Source: Burkholderiales bacterium (GTDB lineage: Bacteria > Pseudomonadota > Gammaproteobacteria > Burkholderiales > Burkholderiaceae_A). Taken from it: a stretch of 12,073 nucleotides of DNA. Positions 8,016 through 12,073 of this stretch are shown here, piece after piece (the stretch's first letter is position 1; every line of letters starts with the position of its first letter). The notes under the pieces are model-generated. The model was not told where the DNA came from. It saw only the letters and a list, made by a program, of their open reading frames with translations, and did no database searches. The position numbers and the translations under genes were made by a program. The DNA lies in assembly GCA_030828265.1 (NCBI GenBank), contig JAURCW010000017.1, forward strand, positions 1-12,073, read 5' to 3'.

Positions 8016-8018
8016 ACC

Positions 8019-8417
8019 GTGTTGACAGAATCCGATTCTCGTTCCCCGTTGGGTGGCGCTGCCACGGGGTCTGCTTCGGACGTCGCAGCCCTTACCAAGG
8101 CTGAGATGGCCGATATTCTTTTCGACCAGGTTGGCCTTAATAAGCGAGAATCCAAAGAAATGGTCGATGCCTTTTTCGATGAACTGCGCGCCTGCCTTGT
8201 GCGCGGCGAAATGGTGAAGCTGTCGGGCTTTGGCAATTTCCAACTTCGTGACAAGCCGTCGCGGCCCGGGCGCAACCCCAAAACAGGCGAGTCCATTCCT
8301 ATTTCTGCCCGCCGCGTCGTTACTTTTCATGCCAGTCAAAAACTTAAGGCTGTGGTTCAGGACCCCAATCTAGACGCCACAGGGTTTACAGATGAATCGT
8401 CCGGGTCCGAGGCCTAG
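8019..8417 (+). CDS. ihfA: Integration host factor alpha subunit
   Basis: DNA-bending protein that pairs with IHF-beta and acts in transcription, recombination and replication; 132 residues against 99 in E. coli. The HU/IHF fold runs from ALTKAEM (24-30) to about residue 113, with [33 protein letters not shown] and the DNA-binding beta-arm [22 protein letters not shown], in which Pro87 is the residue expected to intercalate between bases. The extra length is a Ser/Gly/Ala-rich N-terminal extension of about 23 residues and an acidic C-terminal tail of about 18, both probably disordered. GTG at 8019 is taken as the start because it lies 4 bases after the pheT stop and betaproteobacterial homologues carry similar extensions. 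An internal ATG at 8106 would cut into the fold. Confidence 0.95.
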   Translation: MLTESDSRSPLGGAATGSASDVAALTKAEMADILFDQVGLNKRESKEMVDAFFDELRACLVRGEMVKLSGFGNFQLRDKPSRPGRNPKTGESIPISARRVVTFHASQKLKAVVQDPNLDATGFTDESSGSEA

Positions 8418-8434
8418 GGGCTACCTCCACTTTA

Positions 8435-8914
8435 ATGGCTGACATCAACCTACCCACCATTCCTCCAAAGCGCTACTTCACCATTGGCGAAGTCAGCGAG
8501 CTTTGCAATGTGAAGCCCCATGTCCTTCGTTATTGGGAGCAAGAGTTCTCACAGCTTCGGCCTGTGAAGCGTCGTGGCAACAGACGTTATTACCAGCACC
8601 ACGAAGTCATGCTTATTCGCCGCATTCGAGAGCTTCTCTACGAGGAAGGCTTCACCATTAACGGTGCGCGTTCAAGGCTTACGGAACTGAATCGGGTTAC
8701 GAGCCTTGACACCCTCTCGGCCATCGCGCCCGTTGGGGCCGCGGCCGATGCTCGTGCTGCAAACTTTACCTCCACCAAGAATCTTGAGTCTGTTCAGAGC
8801 CTCACTGCTCTTGCAACAGCCGTTACGGCCTCGACCCCCAAGGTAAGCGTCGCATCCCTTCCGTCCGGCCTTCGCGTCGAACTGGAACAAGTTCTCAAAA
8901 TTCTAAAGGGCTAG
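8435..8914 (+). CDS. MerR-family transcriptional regulator
   Basis: 159-residue protein with an N-terminal MerR-type winged helix-turn-helix (about 14-85). Motifs seen are YFTIGEVSELCNVKPHVLRYWEQEF, then RRGNRRYYQHHEVMLIRRIRELLYEEGFTI and ARSRLTEL, which begins the dimerisation helix. The C-terminal half (about 90-159) is Ala/Ser/Thr-rich and shows no metal-binding cysteine cluster or recognisable ligand domain, so the signal sensed is unknown. It follows ihfA by 17 bases in the same direction, and this ihfA-merR pair recurs next to pheT in many Betaproteobacteria, implying a housekeeping or ihf-linked role rather than heavy-metal resistance. There is no strong ribosome binding site; ATG at 8435 is chosen because it gives the full helix-turn-helix. 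Confidence 0.92.
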   Translation: MADINLPTIPPKRYFTIGEVSELCNVKPHVLRYWEQEFSQLRPVKRRGNRRYYQHHEVMLIRRIRELLYEEGFTINGARSRLTELNRVTSLDTLSAIAPVGAAADARAANFTSTKNLESVQSLTALATAVTASTPKVSVASLPSGLRVELEQVLKILKG

Positions 8915-8933
8915 CCAGCCAGCAACTTTCGGC

Positions 8934-8964
8934 GTGGAGGGCCTACCGGGCTTCACCGTCTTTT
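8934..8964 (+). terminator. Possible Rho-independent terminator after the merR gene
   Basis: GTGGAG (8934-8939) can pair with CTTCAC (8951-8956), with one G-U pair. Two further C-G pairs inside (8942-8943 with 8948-8949) leave the loop TACC, with an internal mismatch. The hairpin is followed by CGTCTTTT. It is imperfect, but it sits where the translation operon should end, before the -10 box of tRNA-Pro. Confidence 0.35.
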
Positions 8965-8979
8965 AGCAGGCGCATTTGA

Positions 8980-8985
8980 TACAAT
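8980..8985 (+). promoter_or_regulatory. -10 box of the tRNA-Pro promoter
   Basis: TACAAT at 8980-8985 is the same hexamer used by the tRNA-Val promoter and ends 13 bases before the mature tRNA, an identical spacing. The matching -35 region is poor: the hexamer at 17-base spacing is CGTCTT (8957-8962), overlapping the terminator-like hairpin. A real start site here is likely from its position, but the -35 assignment is open. Confidence 0.55.
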
Positions 8986-8997
8986 TCAAAGCTTCGG

Positions 8998-9075
<78 letters not shown>

Positions 9076-9093
9076 ATATCTGGGAGTCAAACA

Positions 9094-9867
9094 ATGGCAG
9101 ATGTCGTCCTGACAGAAGTCCACGGCAAGGTTGGTCTTATCACCATCAACCGTCCCGAGGCCCTAAATGCACTTAACAACGATGTCATGGATGGCATTGC
9201 CAAAGCCATTGAAGGCTTTGAGGCCGATGACGCCATCGCATGCATGGTCCTCACGGGAAACGAGAAGGCCTTTGCTGCAGGTGCTGACATTGCCTACATG
9301 AAGGACTTCAGTTACGTTCAAAACTACAAGTCCAACTTCATCACGCGTAACTGGGAATCCATTCGTTCGGCCCGAAAGCCCGTTATTGCCGCGGTGTCTG
9401 GTTTCGCCCTCGGTGGAGGCTGCGAGGTTGCCATGATGTGCGACATCATTTATGCATCCGATACCGCCAAGTTTGGTCAGCCTGAAATTAAGCTTGGCAT
9501 TCTCCCCGGGGCGGGGGGTACCCAACGGCTTCCGCGTGCAGTGGGCAAGGCCAAGGCTATGGACCTCTGCCTCACAGCCCGCATGATGGACGCCCAAGAA
9601 GCAGAGCGTGCGGGTCTCGTGTCACGGGTCTTCCCCGCCGATCAGCTCATGGCTGAGACTCTGAAGGCTGCAGCCACCATGGCCGAGTTCTCGCTACCCG
9701 TTCTTATGATGGTGAAAGAGTCCGTCAACCAGTCGTTTGAGTCAAGCCTTAGCCAAGGCGTGAACTTCGAGCGTAGGCTCTTTCACTCCGTTTTCGCGCT
9801 TGAAGATCAGAAAGAGGGCATGGCTGCCTTCGTTGAAAAGCGCAAGCCCGCATTTAAAAATCAGTAG
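9094..9867 (+). CDS. Enoyl-CoA hydratase (crotonase family)
   Basis: 257-residue crotonase-fold protein, predicted to add water across trans-2-enoyl-CoA in fatty-acid beta-oxidation. Both catalytic glutamates are present, with the 20-residue spacing of the mammalian mitochondrial enzyme: Glu111 in [12 protein letters not shown] and Glu131 in FGQPEIKLG. The CoA-binding and oxyanion-hole segments [10 protein letters not shown] (60-69) and SGFALGGG (102-109) are intact, followed by [15 protein letters not shown] and [12 protein letters not shown]. The close match to short-chain enoyl-CoA hydratase (ECHS1/FadB1 type) favours that activity over other crotonase-family reactions, although isomerase or ring-hydratase roles cannot be excluded. 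The ATG at 9094 has a good ribosome binding site (GGGAG, 9082-9086); the frame is open upstream only into tRNA-Pro. No separate promoter is visible, so it is probably cotranscribed with the tRNA. Confidence 0.95.
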   Translation: MADVVLTEVHGKVGLITINRPEALNALNNDVMDGIAKAIEGFEADDAIACMVLTGNEKAFAAGADIAYMKDFSYVQNYKSNFITRNWESIRSARKPVIAAVSGFALGGGCEVAMMCDIIYASDTAKFGQPEIKLGILPGAGGTQRLPRAVGKAKAMDLCLTARMMDAQEAERAGLVSRVFPADQLMAETLKAAATMAEFSLPVLMMVKESVNQSFESSLSQGVNFERRLFHSVFALEDQKEGMAAFVEKRKPAFKNQ

Positions 9868-9872
9868 CGAAT

Positions 9873-11042
9873 TTAGTGCAGATGTTGCGTGGGTGATTCC
9901 CCATCTTCAGGTAGCTCGGCATGCACCATCTCACCCTCTAGGTTGGGGTACATCGGCGCACCGCAGTCCTCGCAGTACTCCATAGGCATACGCTGACGAA
10001 GCATCTCAATTTTTTGAACGCCCGCCTCTTTAAGAATGGCTTCGATCTCTTCCACGACGTCACTCATTTCGTCCTCGGGTCCGAGCAAAGGCCAGACAAC
10101 CCCGTGAATAACCTCTTCATCGCTATGGCTCATAAAGCCAATGCGATACTCCTCGAGCTGTCGGTTGTAGCAGCCCCCAATTACCGCGATGAGCATATTG
10201 GGCGCGATCCCAAGACTGGTCGATAGGAAGGCCACAGAGGCCGTCACTGAAAATGGTCTTGCTGCACGGTCAGCATCGCGACATGCCACGTAATAGGCGC
10301 GGGGTAGCATTGGCTCAAAGCCACAGGCCGGAAGCAGGTGCGTAAGACTTTCGTTCGCCGACTTACGCCAGGCTGCAAGCACATCGTCACGACTTAGCAT
10401 GCCTTCTTGCCAAAGAAAGAGCGGCTCTCCCTTTTTCACGCTTGCGACCCCCAGAAGGTAGCGCTGATCGGCCAGGAACTGCGCCGTCTCTCCAAGCGAC
10501 TGTGGGTTCACCTCAAAGACACCCGAGGGTAGCGCCTTTGCAATCTGGTCCCGTAGCTCTGCTGTCTCGCCAAAACTCGAGGGGAGCTGATCGGGTGAGA
10601 AGAAATAATTGGCAACAGCCAGATCCACTCCTTCACAAAAGACCTCATCTGCCAGCGACTTTTTCAGACTACGAATAATCGGGTCACTCAAAAGCCTTGT
10701 AGGCAGCGGCATACGTGACCAGGCCAGTACTGGTGCAGCAAAAAGAAGAAGGTCGCGCTGGCCCTCGTTGGTCTGCACCTCGGCCGACTCCACTCGCCCC
10801 TCAATGGCATCGGCAAGCTCCTCGTAGGCACGCGATTCTCGATCGGCGAGTCGATCGAGTGCTGCATTAAGAGAGCCCTCATCGCCTGTGGCAAGAAGTG
10901 CATCAATCTCGCCATCGAGCCTTGTTTCCCAGAACCGATCCTCGGCGCGGCTTCCGGATTGGGCCAGGCCCTCGGAGAGCTGAATAAGGCTATCGGCCTC
11001 ACGAGAGGCCCTGCCGCGTCGGGAGGAGGGGGAGGTTTTCAT
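9873..11042 (-). CDS. DUF2863-type protein of unknown function
   Basis: 389-residue, probably cytoplasmic protein, with no signal peptide and no clear membrane segment. It resembles the betaproteobacterial DUF2863 family, recognised from the N-terminal block ([21 protein letters not shown], about 19-39), the acidic helical middle, and the conserved C-terminus: [12 protein letters not shown] (Cys357 and Cys360) followed by [10 protein letters not shown] and a His-containing tail. The single CxxC with nearby histidines could bind a metal, for instance zinc shared between two subunits, but that is inference. Its function is not known to me. The ATG at 11042 overlaps the acnA stop by 4 bases (ATGA), so the two genes are probably translated in a coupled way. 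Its stop lies only 5 bases from that of the convergent enoyl-CoA hydratase gene. Confidence 0.85.
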   Translation of the reverse strand: MKTSPSSRRGRASREADSLIQLSEGLAQSGSRAEDRFWETRLDGEIDALLATGDEGSLNAALDRLADRESRAYEELADAIEGRVESAEVQTNEGQRDLLLFAAPVLAWSRMPLPTRLLSDPIIRSLKKSLADEVFCEGVDLAVANYFFSPDQLPSSFGETAELRDQIAKALPSGVFEVNPQSLGETAQFLADQRYLLGVASVKKGEPLFLWQEGMLSRDDVLAAWRKSANESLTHLLPACGFEPMLPRAYYVACRDADRAARPFSVTASVAFLSTSLGIAPNMLIAVIGGCYNRQLEEYRIGFMSHSDEEVIHGVVWPLLGPEDEMSDVVEEIEAILKEAGVQKIEMLRQRMPMEYCEDCGAPMYPNLEGEMVHAELPEDGESPTQHLH

Positions 11043-12073
11043 GCAGCCATTAGCTCACGGAGAACATAGGGAAGGATGCCACCGTGTCGGAAATAGTCGA
11101 CCTCGATGGGCGTGTCGATACGGCATAGCAGCGTGACCCTAAACTGCTCGCCGTTCTTACGCGTTACCAGGAGCTCAAGGTCTTGCTGAGGTGCTAGGTT
11201 AGCAGGAATATTGAGATCGAAGCTTTCTGTGCCGTCAAGACCAAGGGTCTGTGCAGACTCGCCTGCCTTGAACTGCAAAGGAAGCACGCCCATACCAACA
11301 AGGTTAGAGCGATGAATACGCTCGAAGGATCGAGCCACCACGGCGCGAACACCTAAAAGCTGCGTACCTTTGGCGGCCCAGTCACGCGAGGACCCCGTCC
11401 CGTATTCTTCACCACCAAAGACAATCGTGGGGGTGCCCTGTGCCTGGTAGGCCATGGCCGCATCGTAAATAAAGACCTGCTCGCCACTGGGTTGCATCAC
11501 CGTAAGGCCTCCCTCCTCACGACTGCCGTCGGCTTTCAGAGGAAGCATCAGATTCTTAATGCGAACGTTGGCAAAGGTGCCCCGCATCATCACATCGTGA
11601 TTGCCACGTCGTGAACCGTAGCTGTTGAAATCGGCCTTGACCACACCATTTTCTGTAAGAAAACGACCGCCCGGCGATGCCTCTTTAATGGACCCTGCAG
11701 GTGAAATATGGTCCGTGGTGACGGAGTCACCAAGAATAGCTAAGGCACGAGCGCCCTTAATACTTGTTGTTTCCGATGGCGACATTGAGAAGCCGTCAAA
11801 AAAAGGTGGGCGGGCGATGTAAGTGGACTTCGGCCAGTCGTAGACCTGACCAGTGGTGCCCTTGATGTTGTTCCACAGGTGATGGTCTTTCGTAAGGTCA
11901 CCGTAGAGACTGCGGAACGTTTCGGGATCTCGGGCGTAGCCCATCACAGCGGCCACTTCCTGGCTTGTTGGCCAGATGTCCTTTAGATAAACAGGGCCAT
12001 CCGTGCCTTGCCCAACAGGTTCAGTGCCAAGGTCCACCTGCACACTTCCTGCAATGGCGTAGGCCACTACAAG
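11039..12073 (-). CDS. acnA: Aconitate hydratase A, C-terminal part (partial)
   Basis: The C-terminal 344 residues of a TCA-cycle aconitase that interconverts citrate and isocitrate; the frame continues past the window edge (5' part missing). The sequence opens [15 protein letters not shown], which aligns with the middle of AcnA of about 890 residues. It contains VYLKDIWPT, then the swivel domain with [41 protein letters not shown], the substrate-binding [14 protein letters not shown] and [19 protein letters not shown], and ends [12 protein letters not shown]. This order matches AcnA (IRP1-like) rather than AcnB, whose domain order differs. The cluster-binding cysteines lie upstream of the window and cannot be checked. 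The stop TGA overlaps the start of the DUF2863-type gene. Confidence 0.97.
   Translation of the reverse strand, partial: LVVAYAIAGSVQVDLGTEPVGQGTDGPVYLKDIWPTSQEVAAVMGYARDPETFRSLYGDLTKDHHLWNNIKGTTGQVYDWPKSTYIARPPFFDGFSMSPSETTSIKGARALAILGDSVTTDHISPAGSIKEASPGGRFLTENGVVKADFNSYGSRRGNHDVMMRGTFANVRIKNLMLPLKADGSREEGGLTVMQPSGEQVFIYDAAMAYQAQGTPTIVFGGEEYGTGSSRDWAAKGTQLLGVRAVVARSFERIHRSNLVGMGVLPLQFKAGESAQTLGLDGTESFDLNIPANLAPQQDLELLVTRKNGEQFRVTLLCRIDTPIEVDYFRHGGILPYVLRELMAA

Noticed and set aside
9881..9905. Hairpin (TGGG/CCCA, flanked by GATG/CATC) just after the enoyl-CoA hydratase stop
   Set aside because: No T-run follows on either strand, and it lies within the convergent coding sequence; not an intrinsic terminator.

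Overview
The window looks like an ordinary, well-conserved stretch of a betaproteobacterial chromosome, most likely Burkholderiales. The evidence is the gene order thrS-infC-rpmI-rplT-pheS-pheT-ihfA-merR followed by tRNA-Pro, the N-terminally extended IHF-alpha, and a DUF2863-type protein, a family I know only from this group. The genus cannot be named from the sequence. I see no mobile element, CRISPR array, phage gene or defence system, and no gap between genes longer than about 140 bases.

Layout. Bases 1-96 are the 3' end of an unidentified plus-strand gene. It converges on a minus-strand OlsB-like acyltransferase (121-1026, ornithine-lipid synthesis). Divergent from that gene is a strong promoter driving tRNA-Val(GAC) (1161-1237). 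The translation cluster follows, all on the plus strand: thrS (1282-3189), infC (3189-3725, with a rare AUC or AUA start), rpmI (3837-4034), rplT (4047-4403), pheS (4440-5465), pheT (5475-8015), ihfA (8019-8417) and a MerR-type regulator (8435-8914). A weak terminator-like hairpin and a -10 box precede tRNA-Pro(GGG) (8999-9075), which is followed after 18 bases by an enoyl-CoA hydratase gene (9094-9867). On the minus strand, and converging on it with only 5 bases between stops, are a DUF2863-type gene (9873-11042) and, overlapping it by 4 bases, the 3' part of aconitase acnA (11039-12073, running off the window).

How the genes fit together. The central block supplies translation: two aminoacyl-tRNA synthetases, initiation factor 3, ribosomal proteins L35 and L20, and a tRNA. 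The DNA-bending protein IHF-alpha rides on the end of pheST, as in other Proteobacteria. The flanking genes serve membrane lipid synthesis, fatty-acid beta-oxidation and the TCA cycle, and have no obvious mechanistic link to the cluster.

The points most worth a second look are modest: two mutually exclusive helices in the infC-rpmI leader that could hide the rpmI ribosome binding site, an abrupt 240-base AT-rich segment at the 3' end of pheT, the non-AUG start of infC, the two tRNA-mRNA arrangements, and the translationally coupled acnA-DUF2863 pair. I did not find a convincing new biological system here.
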